In this document: positions 36,330 to 48,486 of the stretch, in pieces
Layout of the letters: each line of letters begins with the position of its first letter
How positions within the stretch are numbered: the stretch's first letter is position 1
Origin: Mytilus californianus
Lineage: Eukaryota > Mollusca > Bivalvia > Mytilida > Mytilidae
DNA length: 64,000 nt
Assembly: GCF_021869535.1 (NCBI RefSeq)
Contig: NW_026262734.1
Location: forward strand, 93,873,285 to 93,937,284
Direction: 5' to 3'
Notes under the pieces: generated by a model
Databases searched by the model: none
Seen by the model: only the letters and a program-made list of their open reading frames with translations
What the model was told of the DNA's origin: nothing
Position numbers and translations under genes: made by a program

Positions 36330-38925
36330 ATTGTTATATTTTCAATGTAATGACAGTAAAAGATGGGAAATGGGCTATTTGTGTATGCAAGCCGGAAAAA
36401 TGGTTGATACGTTTTTTTAAACGTGAAAAAATGTTTGATTGCTCTTTATTTATATTGTAAAAATATACAAAATCAAATACTAGCAATTTATCCAAAAAAA
36501 ATGCAACATTTTTAAATTTACACTGTTAATATTATTGTTACCATAAACAAGAACAGAAAAATAAAACCCAGAAAACATATACATGTGTATAAATTAAAAG
36601 ATTTTAAAATTCACAAACTTTTAGTTGTTGATTTATTCACACTATTGAGGTTTATTGAAAGACTGTTGGGCTAAGTTTTCAAACAAGACTGGTTCGACCT
36701 TTTTCAGGTTGATTATTTATCGCTGCTGGATAAGTTATAGAATCGGTTTCCCAGATTCTTTTCCACATTAGGACCAGAAAAAAAGTCTTTCACTCTTAAC
36801 TCAAATTCGATACAACAGTTCCTTGTGTGAATTTGAGGTTCTAACAATATTGTAGCGTATCTCTGAACATGAGACAGGACACTGCAAAGACTATTGATAA
36901 CATTTTTGGTTTCTAGATACTTGACTTTTTATACTCCCTGGAACATAAAGTTTATATTGTTTTTGGTTGATAGCTTGTTTATCCCATTATGAATTTTAAC
37001 ACATTTATACAGGTGAAACATTAACAATAATAGTACATGTGTTATTTGTCCATCCAAGCATAAATGCACTAGTATTTTGATCTCTGGAAATAAAAAGTTT
37101 TTTCCTCAATAAATGTGCAGTTGCAATTAATTAAAATCTGTTGGTACTGCCACATTTTCACTTTTTATAATATTGTTGATCTTAATCTAATGTTGATGGC
37201 GTATCTATGAAAAAGTTTTCATAAGATTAGCAAGCAAGGTCAATCATCTGTCATTCATACAGATAACATTTGTATGTTGATTATAGTTGTTTGCTTAACG
37301 TCTCAAAACAAATATTATGACAACTCCGATTAAAGAAATAATTAGGTAGATAGTGGACGTATACAAACGAATTACGTAGAACTTGTCACGAGACAGGGGT
37401 TCGAGTTGTATATGTACACATGTCTTTTTTACAACGAGTCCATGCAAATCACGTGACACACAGATACAGACATCTGGTATATAAACGTTTTTATCCTACA
37501 ACTAGCCAACTATTGTACAAATAACAGGTACACAAATGCATTTTGCTCTATTTGTTCTTGTACAAATATAGTTTCCTCTTACTCCGTTTCCATGTTGAGC
37601 AAACGGTGAAGTTATTATAATTTCTTTTTGGGTGACAGTTTATTTTGGGATCCTCTTCGTGGTCCACGTTTAAAGCATGTCGATTTTTTTGAAAAATCCT
37701 AGACAAATATCTGCATTTAAGCAAGTAAACCTGAAAGTGCCGGGTGTAAATTACAGGATAAAAACAATATATGTACATTGTCAGAAATATAAATTTATTT
37801 GTACTCGCGTTTTGTACTGTTTTTAACGCTCGTACAAATAAATTTTAATATTTTCCGACAATGTACATATAATGTATTTCTATTCTGTCTGAAAAGCCGT
37901 TGCTCTGCATTTATAAATACATTTCGCTTGGTCGAAGGTCTTACTATAAAATGTAACCTCTAGCTTTATCCAGGTCGGACAACTGGGAAAGAAATATTAG
38001 AAAAAAATACTGTTGTGTGTAGAATATTTGATATTGTTTGATATTTTTAACTTATTTGACCTCTTGACGAAGCAAACTATGACGTTTGATATTAATAACC
38101 TATGTCATATATATGTGTGTATGTTTATAAATAAATACATGTATTTGTCGCATATTTATTTCCGCTTTCATGTGTAAATTTAGTAAGTATCTTAATTGTA
38201 TATATTACATATCTTAGAGAAATTGGAAATTGTGCATAGTTAGAGAAATTCACCCTTCTGTTATTGTAAGTATCCTTAAGTGTTTTTAAAACTATGATAT
38301 ACAATTAAAAAACGATCATAATATTGTTTTTCTTTGTAGAAAATGTCACCATGAATATTTGTCGTTTTTAACTGTATACTATATACTTATGGGTTTTCTT
38401 CGGTTTGTATTTTTAGCTTAGTCACTTATATTTTGAATACGTCAAATTTGATCCAAAAGTAATTTGTTCATCAAGTTTTGAAGTAAATGTTGTTTCTTAT
38501 TTTAAAATATAAATGTTCTAAATTTAGTATACCAACTATATGCCTCACTGCACAGAAATGTTTACAATGTACTTGTGAATTAATGCACCAGTTCACCTAA
38601 ATATATCAATGCATTTGCAAATTTGTGAGTATTATATTATTATGGATGTGTGACTGTCGGCTATAGACCATTCCTTCTGAACGTATAAATGATGTTTCTG
38701 AGAACCGAAATAAAGATTTCAGTGATTACGTCCCATCCAATTAACGAAAAAGGATCAAATAACATGCGATCTGAAAAAATATAGACAAGACGGTTAATTG
38801 TCTACAAATACAATTTGTCAAATTCTACAAAAATTGAGAATTATTTTATAAAGAGATTAACGTTAACAACGATCAACAACCTAATATCTAATCCGTAGAC
38901 AATATTAAGAGAAAATTATAATCTT
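36330..38925. other. AT-rich intergenic region
   Basis: No convincing gene. It contains a hairpin at 37765-37872. A patch near 37440-37490 combines ATGCAAAT, CACGTG and TATATAAA within 50 bp, but no credible coding exon follows it. Confidence 0.5.
37765..37872. repeat. Long hairpin (inverted repeat)
   Basis: The left arm includes ATGTACATTGTCAGAAATAT and AAATTTATTTGTAC; the right arm is its inverse with few mismatches (GTACAAATAAATTT, CGACAATGTACATATAA). The loop of about 28 bp holds TCGCGTTTTGTACTG. Possibly a tiny palindromic MITE. Confidence 0.8.
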
Positions 38926-38929
38926 TATT

Positions 38930-39170
38930 TATAAAAGGGAGGCAAAAGATACCAAAGGGACATTCAAACTCATAATTCGAAAATAAACTGACAACGCCAT
39001 GGCTAAAAAAGAAAAAGACCAACAGACAAACAATAGTACACAAAACACAACATAGAAAACTAAAGACTGAGCAACACGAACCCTACCACAAACTGGGGGT
39101 GATCTCAGCTGCTCCGGAAGGGTAAGCAGATCATGCTCTACATGTGGCACCCGTGGGCTAATGGCATACA
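38930..39170 (+). repeat. Interspersed repeat family 4, copy 1
   Basis: A-rich repeat with AAAGGGACATTCAAACTCAT, GACAACGCCATGGCTAAAAA and a closing CTGCTCCGGAAGGGTAAGCA segment. A diverged relative is at 58725-58885, where AGCAACACGAACCC and CCG.AAGGGTGAG survive. Non-coding. Confidence 0.65.
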
Positions 39171-40559
39171 GTAATAAATTAACAAGAATACAATTATTAA
39201 CAGACAAGAATACAACAATTAACAAACAAGAATACAATACAAATATAAGTATTGATATTATGATAACACCTTTACCATGTATGGGACGTCGGATATTGTT
39301 TAGTACATGGTCATTTGTCGTTGATAAACTAGTGTTTGAGCACGCAAACCTCTCTCTTTAAAACAGCCTCATTTTTACCCACTAAAACAGCATCATACTC
39401 ACTAAAACAGCATCATACACATGTTAAAATAACAGCTGTGCAGCCTATGACGAAAGGTTTTAAATATACAAACCAATGTAACGGTTTGACTTCGGTTAGA
39501 CGTGTGGCGTTCAGAGATATAAAAACTACAAAGATAGAATAAAAATCAAAAATAGAAATAGAAAGTTGTAAAAAAGTGTTACACCAAACAGAGAAAAGAA
39601 ATTTGTGAAAAACACTGCGTTGCCTCTTGCAGATTTAGTCTTAAAAATCTTTAAAATCTTTTTTCGGTATACTTTAGTGTATATGCACCTTAAACTCAAC
39701 TCGACAAAAATCCTACGTATCATATGATTATTTGACTATTTATTTTTTTTCCAGAAATTATCAAATTGTGGATCTGTCCGAAATGTTATACAGAAAATAG
39801 TCCTGACAATGGATCGTGTGATAAATGTAATACTATTAAGGAAGACAGTGACCATAAAGGTAAAGGTGCGTTTACACGATACGATTTTCCGTTCGATTTT
39901 CCATCCGACTTGATACCGTCGCACAGGTAAATCGTACGGCGTTCTGTTCACACGATACGATTTTCCATTCGATTTTGAACAGATTTGAACAAGTGCTTTT
40001 ATTTTTCTAAACGCAACAACTTTCGAAATTATCTATACGGCATGTAATCGGCAATTATATTATTAGAATTTAAACAAATATTATTTAATTATTGATTGGC
40101 GACTGGTTAATGAATTTTAACCAGAGGCCCCCTGGAGCCTGTAAGCGCTCATCTTATTTACAGTAGCCAAGAAAAGATTGTAAAAAAAAATTTCAAACTG
40201 AAAAAGAATGCCTCAATAAAAATTTTCATTTGAAGTCTAATGAATGTCAAAACCCGTTTCCAAGATAAATTCTACCAAATTATGGTTCCATCTAGCCAAG
40301 TGATTTCAAACAAGAAGATTGTCTTAATGTGAAATGTGAACAAACGGACGACGGCGAACACCGGATGCAAACTAATGGCAATTATTCGCATGACTTTTTG
40401 GGGACAGGTGACCTAAAAATTGGAACTACGCGAATCTCCGTGATAGTCTCATCACACAAATTATGACAGAATTATTATGACGTCATGAATTGATGACCAT
40501 TACGTCATTTATCCGAAAACGTCATCTTTCGCCATTTTCAAGAACGGTAAAGTTACAGA

Positions 40560-43482
40560 ATGAAAAGTAAGAAGAAGAGAGCCTTGAAATACATAGTTGC
40601 TGCTATTGCCGCTAAAAGACAAACAAAAAAGGTTAAGCGGAATTGGACAAAACCATGGTTGACAAGAAGAGCAGATCTGGGTGTTTGCCAAACTCTGCTT
40701 AAAGAATTGTCAAACGAAGACAGCGATTCTTTTCGCAACTTTCTGAGAGTCAGTCCGCAGCAATTTGCTTACCTTTTGGATATGGTAAAAGACAGTATCA
40801 CAAAGAGCAGTACCAATATGCGTACCTGTATCACAGCGGAGGAAAGATTATCACTAACATTGAGATACTTGGCAACAGGTACATTAATATCAGCCTCTTG
40901 TAGTCATTGTTAATTTTTTGTTGATTTTAAGCGTTAGAAGTTTGTTGAAAAAAGATAAACCAGTATTAAGTGGTGGTTAAATTCCATTATCCAGAAGTGT
41001 TATGCTTTAAAAAAAAATGTTCTATACATTTTTAACTGTACTGAATTGGTGGTGTAGTTTCATGGCAAACGTATCAATCGAAATCATCGTATAAATTATA
41101 CACTTGATGATCTCGTATCTGTATTAAAAAAAAATGCATGCATCAATTATTAAGTAAACTCTCCAGAAGTGTTCGAATCATACGCTTGTACATAAAAGTA
41201 AATGTTATTGTCGAAGCTAGTAAATCAGACTATCATGCGTGTAATTTATTGTAGGTGAAAGTTATCGTAGTTTGAGTTATAGCTTTAGAATTGCACCTTC
41301 TACTGTATGCAGTATCATCCCAGAAGTTTGTGATGCACTGTACCAAGCATTAAAAGATACATATCTGAAGGTATTAAATCACGTAATACTGCAATGTTTA
41401 TTCATATCGGTTGAAATTACTATATAAAATTTGACGAAAGAATGGTATCTTCATCAGATCATGGACGCAAAAAGAAAGAAATGCTCCACCGTACAGAACA
41501 CATTATCATATGACAAATCAACAAGAATATTTTGTTACCGTGATATGATTTAGAAACGTAATGTTAGAATACACGTTATTTGTACCAGTACTATGAGGAT
41601 CAGTGGAGACTCCAAACGCACAACTGTGCGCTGTAGCTATAGTACTTTCAAGGCAAATTTTGTTGTTGAAAAATATCTCATTTTATTACGATCCCTTGAG
41701 AATGCGTATTTTGTCATACAGACTTAGAATTAAATATGGTCGTTATAAGGGTATTTCTAAAAAAAAACAAACATAGATGTCTCAGGTGCACCTCAAATGA
41801 AATTGGTAATGAAAAACATTTTTTATTTACATGCACATCATCTTTTACTAGTAGAAACTGCATGTAGTCTTAGATTAATTCACTCTGTCCTAAATTGTAA
41901 GCACTTCATTCCTATCCAAAAAATGATCTGGCTACTTAAAGTAGAAAATGTTAATATATTATTATCTGTTTGTGATTTGATTGTTGAAGGCAAAACATAA
42001 ATATGGCTTATCTGCACTAGGCATGAAAATAGCATGGTGGTTACCTATAATAGACATAGTTTTGTGGATATTATCATAATATTTCAAACAAATTTTTATC
42101 TACATACATATACCTATATATCCACATTGCCATGCAGCAATCTTGGAAGATTTTGCAGTTGAATTAAATATCCACTAAATTTTGTATGTTTGTGTGTGTG
42201 TGGGGGTTGGTGGGTGGGTGGGTGGGTGTGATTCATACATATTTAAACTGCTTTTTTATTTGTATACATACTTGATTTTTTTTTTAAATAATGTCGTATA
42301 TTGTTATATTCTCTTTGTGAGCCCATGTAATAGAAATAAAACATCTTATATATATATATATATATACTATTTGGAAATTCAATATCCACACTCATATGCA
42401 TATCAAGTCGAATCCACAGGATGAGAACTGATATTTCATTCTGAACAAGATTCATCATCATCAGTAATTGCTGGTTTATTATAAAATGACTGGTCAGCTC
42501 TGAGTCAGAATAATGTGTCCTAGTGGAGTGACATGTCTAACTGCAGAAAGATATTCCAGTGTGGTAACACTTTTCAAATCAAACTAATCATGTTGATCAA
42601 GTACAATTTATCACAATACATAAAATATGAACGCTCGCCTTACACCATAGTCTTGTTTTTGTCATGATATAGGTAAAAAATTATTTGATGTACACATTCT
42701 TTTCTTTATAAATGTAGGTACCATCGACACCAGAAGAATGGGAAGAAATTGCATCGGATTTTTATGAGAAATGGAATTATCCAAATTGTTTGGGGGCTAT
42801 AGATGGGAAACATGTTGTCGTCCAAGCACCATGTAACAGTGGATCGTATTATTACAACTACAAACACACACACAGTATCGTTCTGATGGCTCTTGTTGAT
42901 GCTAACTACCGCTTTACCTACGTGGATGTAGGAAGTAATGGTCGTGTGAGTGACGGAGGAGTTTTTCGACAATGCACACTGCAAGAATCCATTGAAAATG
43001 AGTTGATAAATTTTCCGGGTCCTAAAGAATTACCTGGAAGACACAAAAAAGTTCCATTTGTTGTTGTTGGCGATGAAGCCTTTCCGCTGAAAGAATACCT
43101 GATGAAACCCTATCCTCAAAGGGGTGGATTGGATGATTCACAAAGGATTTTCAATTACAGACTTTCTCGGGCAAGAAGAATAGTTGAAAATGCCTTTGGC
43201 ATTCTATGCAACAGGTTTCGTGTTTTAAGAGCCCCAATCCTTTCTTCACCCGACAAAGTAGAGAAAATAGTTTTGTGCTGTTGCGCTTTACATAACTTAT
43301 TACGTCCAGAAACTCAGACTGTTAATGATGCAGAAAATGGACAGGATATTGGAACAGGGCTTCTGAAAGTTCCTCGTGGAGGAAGTCGTAACTCGTGTCA
43401 GGCGAGACAAATTCGCGATGAATTTAAAGAGTACTTTTTCACTACAGGCCAGGTTCCATGGCAGGCAAATGCTGTTAGATAG
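40560..43482 (+). CDS. PIF/Harbinger transposase (HARBI1-like, DDE_Tnp_4)
   Basis: Three exons with matching phases: 40560-40878 (phase 1 end), 41255-41370, 42718-43482, giving about 399 residues. The first exon has a basic N-terminus (MKSKKKRALK) and a helical region (FRNFLRVSPQQFAYLLDMV, RLSLTLRYLATG) typical of Harbinger transposases; the second continues with SYRSLSYSFRIAPSTVCSII. The third holds the nuclease fold: D174 in LGAIDGKHV, D215 and D224 in YVDVGSNGRVSDGGVF, E302 in RARRIVENAFGIL. It would cut and join DNA at the TIRs in the nucleus, with the MADF partner supplying DNA binding. No stop or shift is seen. It could be an active transposase or a recently silent one. Confidence 0.92.
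42486..42548 (+). repeat. SINE body fragment
   Basis: About 60 bp matching the middle of the tRNA-derived SINE (CTCTGAGTCAGAATAATGTG; compare 23800-23840), in the last intron of the transposase. A simple TG/GGGTGGG patch (42190-42232) and a (TA)n run (42347-42366) lie in the same intron. Confidence 0.6.
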
Positions 43483-43708
43483 ATAAATACAAATTTCCTA
43501 ACTTTTTTCTTTTATGCCTAGTGTATATGCATGAAGAGAATATGTAATCACAGACTTTTCATATTACAATAATTCAATACTAGAGATAATAAACTTAAGT
43601 TAGATATATAGACCTAACTATTTTATTATAATATAGATAACAGAAGTCAACCTAATATAAGAAAAAAAATATGACAACATATATCTATTTTGAATTTGCA
43701 TTGTTTTT

Positions 43709-46700
43709 TTAAAGGTTGAGATACTGGTTTCCATCTATGTATTGAGTGTAGCATTGATTTTGGGATTGGGTATTATTCATTGGATACGATTGCATATCTC
43801 TTGGCACTTGTTGGGATTGACTGCGAGGAACTTGCTGCTGAGAAGAACTTTGATATTGCTGGTTTAGGTTTAAAATTTGGGTTTCACACACCAAATTTTG
43901 AATTTTGTTCTTTAAAATGAATTTGTTTACGTTTTCTGGCATGGCCGAGAGGGATGTTCCAACATATTTTCCGAAAATTGCATCATTGGAATCTTCTTCC
44001 TCTGGTGCATTCAGTGTGTCAATTGCTTTTTGTAAAAGCATATCAGATTTGTTGTCTTTAGACGTTTGTTTCCTCTTTTTAGCAGTTGTTGTGGAACTTG
44101 TGAAAGAATTTGCTGTTACAGAATTATGTGGCCAATCGTTTCCACTGTCATCTTCAATATCATCTCCTTCGTTATTTGAAGAATTCTGCCAAAAATAAAA
44201 AAAATAATTTTTATCATGATTTCTTTTATAAGAAAACAAAAAGCACCTTCCTAATTAAAAAAAAACATACTCAGTCACATTCAACCATTAACATTCGATG
44301 AATTGATGCTTATTACAACGGTAGGTTAAGTTCCGCTTATTAATTATTTGAAACTTATATTGAACTTTGGTTGCTTAACGTTCAGTGGGAAGTTACTTAT
44401 AGGAAAATTACAAACCTTTGGAAAAGGGGGGGGGGGGGGGGGGTTGATACATATTGCTATGCATGCTTTTTTTTTTTTTTTTCTTCCGCACGGATATTTA
44501 TTTTCACTTTTTTTTTTCTCAAATGGAGTGAGCTTCAAAATAATATAGTTTTTGTAATATCTTAATGAAAGGTGAATGACGAAAAAAAATCATAATTGTA
44601 GATATGCGAAGGATATTTTTTTTCTATAATTGGCTCTTCGTTTTAAAATGCTAATTATATGCAATTATTCAGCTACACGATAGAATAAAGACTTATAGTT
44701 GATAAATTCTGTGTCATTTGGTCTTTTGTGGAGAGTTGTCTCATTTGCAATTATATTTATACCACATCTTCTTATATCTATAACGTCACAGTACCCAAAT
44801 TGCACCTATTCAACAAAAATAGCTGCGGAAATTTTACAAGTTTTCTTTGAAACTAAACCCCTTGTAATTTTATAATTTGACACTATACACGTCTTTCAAC
44901 ATAGGTAAACTTGTTTAGATATACACAAAACGTTCACAGTATAAACCAACAGATTAACCATACACCGAAAAAGTAAAATCTGCGGATACGTCGTCATGCG
45001 ACGTTCACATAAAGTCATCGTTTAAAAATGAGCAAATAAAATATGTTACAAGCATCTATTTCTAAAAAAAAATGAATATTAAGCATGGACTACATGTCAA
45101 ATTGTTCTAAATATTTGAAGAAATAGAACAAAACATCTGTTATTCAATTTTTGGTAGAGTCGACACACTTTGTACATCTTCTATGATAGATATCCGTTGT
45201 ATGATCTCATGAAAAAGATATTTATTTAAAAATGTTTTTGTTTAGCCAACTTGGCCTATTCCCGATTTCATATTCAACATACTTGTGTCATACACTGTAG
45301 TTGTGCAACACGGCTTTAATTATTTTTCAGATAGGTGTTTTTGGGGATCCGAAAAAGAATAAGATAAAGGGGTTGTACGGTTCGCAATTCGCAACTTCTG
45401 CATGATTTTGCTTTCACAAGTCGTTTTTTCGACTTGTAGAACTCGTCTTTTTTCGATTTCCTGAGTCGTTTGTGTAAGTTTAGAAGTCAGGCTATTTATT
45501 TCGAACCACAATAGTAGTTTTATATTCAAATTCAAAGTCTAAACTATGACTTTGACTTTTTTTAATGTTTTTTTTTTATCGTTTTTCTGTTTCATTTTTT
45601 TTTTTGGGGGGGTGGGGGGGTGGGGGGGGTGGGGCTAATCTGCATTTGTACTTACAATATTTGATTTAGATACTCTTTTTCTGACTTGAGTTCTGAGAAA
45701 TTTGTCCATACTCTGGTACATAGGCCATTTACTCTCATAGATTTCACATGTCCCAGCACCACTTCTCTTGGAATCTTCCACCTTATTCATTTCCCTCTTA
45801 TAATAGGTTCTCAAATTGTTGATTTTTTTATTGATCTTATCAACTGAAACAAAAAGACATCTTACCTATAACCGATATTAAAGCACAAACTTGATCGCCA
45901 TAAGCTGTCGGATAAATAATTGAGAATGACGCACTTTAATAGCAGATGACAATAAAAATAACATTAAGTTCCTTACTGCATATTTTTAAAATCAATTTGA
46001 ACAGAAAAGCAATCGCACTGTTTTCGAATATTTATATCATTACTTTGGGTTACTTTTATTTTAAACCGGGGGGACAACAAATATTCCTGAAAATTCTGCT
46101 TAATACAAAGGTCGAAAAGATTAAATGACAGTCTGTTGAAATAGCATTCATATGATGAAGACATAATCTTTCAATCAGTTTAATTGAAGTCTGGAGCTGG
46201 CATGTCAGTTAACTGCTAGTAGTCTGTTGTTATTTATGTATTATTGTCATTTTGTTTATTTTCTTTGGTTACATCTTCTGACATCAGACTCGGACTTCTC
46301 TTGAACTGAATTTTAATGTGCGTATTGTTATGCGTTTACTTTTCTACATTGGCTAGAGGTATAGGGGGAGGGTTGAGATCTCATAAACATGTTTAACCCC
46401 GCCGCATTTTTGCGCCTGTCCCAAGTCAGGAGCCTCTAGCCTTTGCCAGTCTTGTATTATTTTTAATTTTAGTTTCTTGTGTACAATTTGGAGTTTAGTA
46501 TGGCGTTCATTATCACTGAACTAGTATATATATTTGTTTAGGGGCCAGCTGAAGGACGCCTCCGGGTGCGGGAATTTCTCGCTGCATTGAAGACCTGTTG
46601 GTGACCTTCTGCTGTTGTCTGTTCTATGGTCGGGTTGTTGTCTCTTTGACACATTCCCCATTTCCATTCTCAATTTTATATAGAAAGATTCTGTTTTAAT

Positions 46701-47684
46701 TGAAAAAAATGAACAATTAAAGTTCCCTTTAGGAACCTTACGTCACTATATTTTATACATTTATACGAGTTATCCCCCATTTTATGTAAAAAGAAAACAT
46801 TGATGCAACATTAGACACTTTTTTTTTCTTCTTCTAAAAATGGAGTGATGCAAATGTTTAAACGTAAAGTTTTCAATATATTCATTACATACGATGCAGT
46901 CCGGTAAATCCGCCCACATAAGGCTTTGACCGTATGTATTTCTGCTTAATTATATACAAATTGTAGCAAATTTAATATAAATCGATTTACTGACAAATCA
47001 ACTTTGAGTATTTTATCTCATTTCTCAAAAAATATCTGAAGTAAATTTTAAAATCAACAAAACAAGTGGGTCATCCGTGTTTTTATTGGAAATGTGTTTG
47101 TCCGGTAAATCCGCCCATGGGCAGAAAATATGTATGGAGGGCCAGTTTATCACAATTTTATGAAAGGAAAGGTGATCTATTTATTAATAGACCACTTATA
47201 AAGAGATTCCAGATAATCCAAAAAAAATTTCAAGTCAGAAATGAGTTTTGTAAGCAATAATATGATTATCGTTAGCTTAAGGAACTGTATTATATATATC
47301 ACTAGATATTTTCGTAATAAAGGATTTTTCTTTAAAATTTGACATGCAGTGATGATAAGTACAGTTACTATGTATGAAATAGCAGACGAAATATTCACGG
47401 AAGTGACAATTACGGAAGAAAAGAAATGGGAATGGGCGGGTTTACCGGACGGGCGGGATTACCGGACACTACTGTATATATATATATAAGCATTTACCTC
47501 CTATGTTTATTTTGCCATCCATTCTCTCTAGGGCCCTTTTCCTCTCAATTTTATCATGATACGCTTGGGAAGTAACGTCCCATAGAGATGGCTCATTTTC
47601 ATAGAGGTCGATGAAATCCAAGTCTTCAGATACTTTCTGCTCTTCGTTATTGTCTAGTATTTCAACGGCTATCATGTCAGCCAT
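43709..47684 (-). CDS. MADF-BESS DNA-binding protein of the Harbinger element
   Basis: Three exons on the minus strand with consistent phases: 47684-47498 (phase 1 end), 45843-45656, 44185-43709 (stop TAA), about 283 residues. The first two exons form a MADF domain: FIDLYENEPSLWDVTS, then the second half with KINNLRTYYKREMNKVEDSK, SGAGTCEIYESKWPMYQSM and FLRTQ. The last exon has acidic and basic linkers (KKRKQTSKDNKSD), a BESS-like motif (FGKYVGTSLSAM, KIQNLVCE) and a Q/S-rich tail. Myb/MADF-like second proteins of PIF/Harbinger elements bind the transposon ends and help the transposase reach the nucleus; that role is inferred here. It converges with the transposase, leaving 226 bp between stop codons. 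Confidence 0.88.
44700..44775 (+). repeat. PLE 3' tail family 1 fragment
   Basis: Short copy of the tail end (TTTTGTGGAGAGTTGTCTCA and TACCACATCTTCTTAT) in the MADF gene intron between 45655 and 44186. The same intron has long G and T runs (44427-44443, 44468-44482, 45600-45635). Confidence 0.6.
46147..46680 (+). mobile_element. 5'-truncated PLE tail, family 2 (534 bp)
   Basis: Matches the inverse of 54714-55247 over exactly the same length, from ATTCATATGATGAAGACATA to CATTCTCAATTTTATA, with few substitutions. It lies in the first MADF intron of the Harbinger element, so it entered after that element was in place. It has no reverse-transcriptase part, as expected for 5' truncation during target-primed reverse transcription. 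Confidence 0.85.
46894..47476. mobile_element. MITE-like element with GTCCGGTAA inverted ends
   Basis: Left CAGTCCGGTAAATCCGCCCA near 46897 and right GGGCGGGATTACCGGACACT near 47451-47470 are inverted relatives. One extra direct copy of the motif lies near 47100 and one inverted copy near 47434. It also sits in the first MADF intron. No protein and no certain target duplication. Confidence 0.6.
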
Positions 47685-48486
47685 GTCTGGAGAATGAGTG
47701 TCAACAAACGCGCTTACGTGTTACATTGCACTCGCACTCGTAAGTTCAAATAGGTACTAGTAATTTATAAGTAAAGGTCTGGTAAAAAAAGGGGGGTCCG
47801 GAATGAAATGCATGTAAAAACAAATAACGAACAATATGTGACGTATACGTAAGTGTTTTAAATAATTGAATAACCACACGAACATTTTCTAATGTACATG
47901 TACATTGTATTTCATTTAAACCATCTTACTTGAAAAATTCTCAAAAATTCCTGTTTGGTTCTTATCAAAATGAGATGCTAATGATTTAAAAATAAATTTG
48001 AAATATTGAAGTTCAGGTCCAAACAGGTATAATGAATTGTCTTTTTCTAAATTAGGGCCACCTCGCTATCTGAAAAATATATTTTTCTTAAATTTCTAGT
48101 TTAATTAGCGTAATTTAAAACTAGTTTGACATAACATATACTGTAGGGCGCAGAATAGCCAGGTTTATGAACAAAAGATGACATTGTTCCCTTTACGAAT
48201 AAAAACGTTACGAATGATGTGAAAATTGGAATATTGTCGATTAGAATTATTTGTTTGATTTTTTCAATCGACTAAAAAATAAGTCGATTAGGCGTTCACA
48301 CGATCCGATTCCAGTTAAAAAGTCGAATGGAAATAGCGTACGTTTCGATTTCAAAACGACGTTTCGACTTGACATTCGACTTCAGATTTTAGTGTTCACA
48401 CGGTACGATTTTAGTCGAAAGCAGGTGCATAGGTAAAAATCGAATGAAAATCGAATGGAAAATCGTATCGTGTGAATGCACCTTAA

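Larger units (their letters stand above)
39864..48483. mobile_element. Complete PIF/Harbinger DNA transposon, 8.6 kb
   Basis: Both ends are defined. The left end AGGTGCGTTTACACGATACG starts at 39864 and the right end, read on the minus strand from 48483, is AGGTGCATTCACACGATACG; the match continues through ATTTTCC. The flanks are TAA at 39861-39863 and 48484-48486, the 3-bp target preference known for PIF/Harbinger. Inside are the two expected genes, a DDE transposase (plus) and a MADF/BESS DNA-binding protein (minus), transcribed toward each other, both open through all exons. Subterminal copies of TTCACACGATACGATTTT and variants lie near 39947, 48294 and 48393. Introns carry later insertions, so the copy is not brand new. 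Confidence 0.92.

Noticed and set aside
37440..37490. Octamer ATGCAAAT, CACGTG and TATATAAA in close order as a promoter
   Set aside because: No coding exon or repeat end follows on either strand, and such words arise often in AT-rich DNA.
43905..44198. Plus-strand frame of 97 codons
   Set aside because: It is the antisense shadow of the last MADF/BESS exon.
45320..45535. A 71-codon charged frame between MADF exons 2 and 3, as a possible extra exon
   Set aside because: The phase-0 junction 45656 to 44185 already joins MADF and BESS parts; no matching acceptor and donor pair with correct phase was seen.
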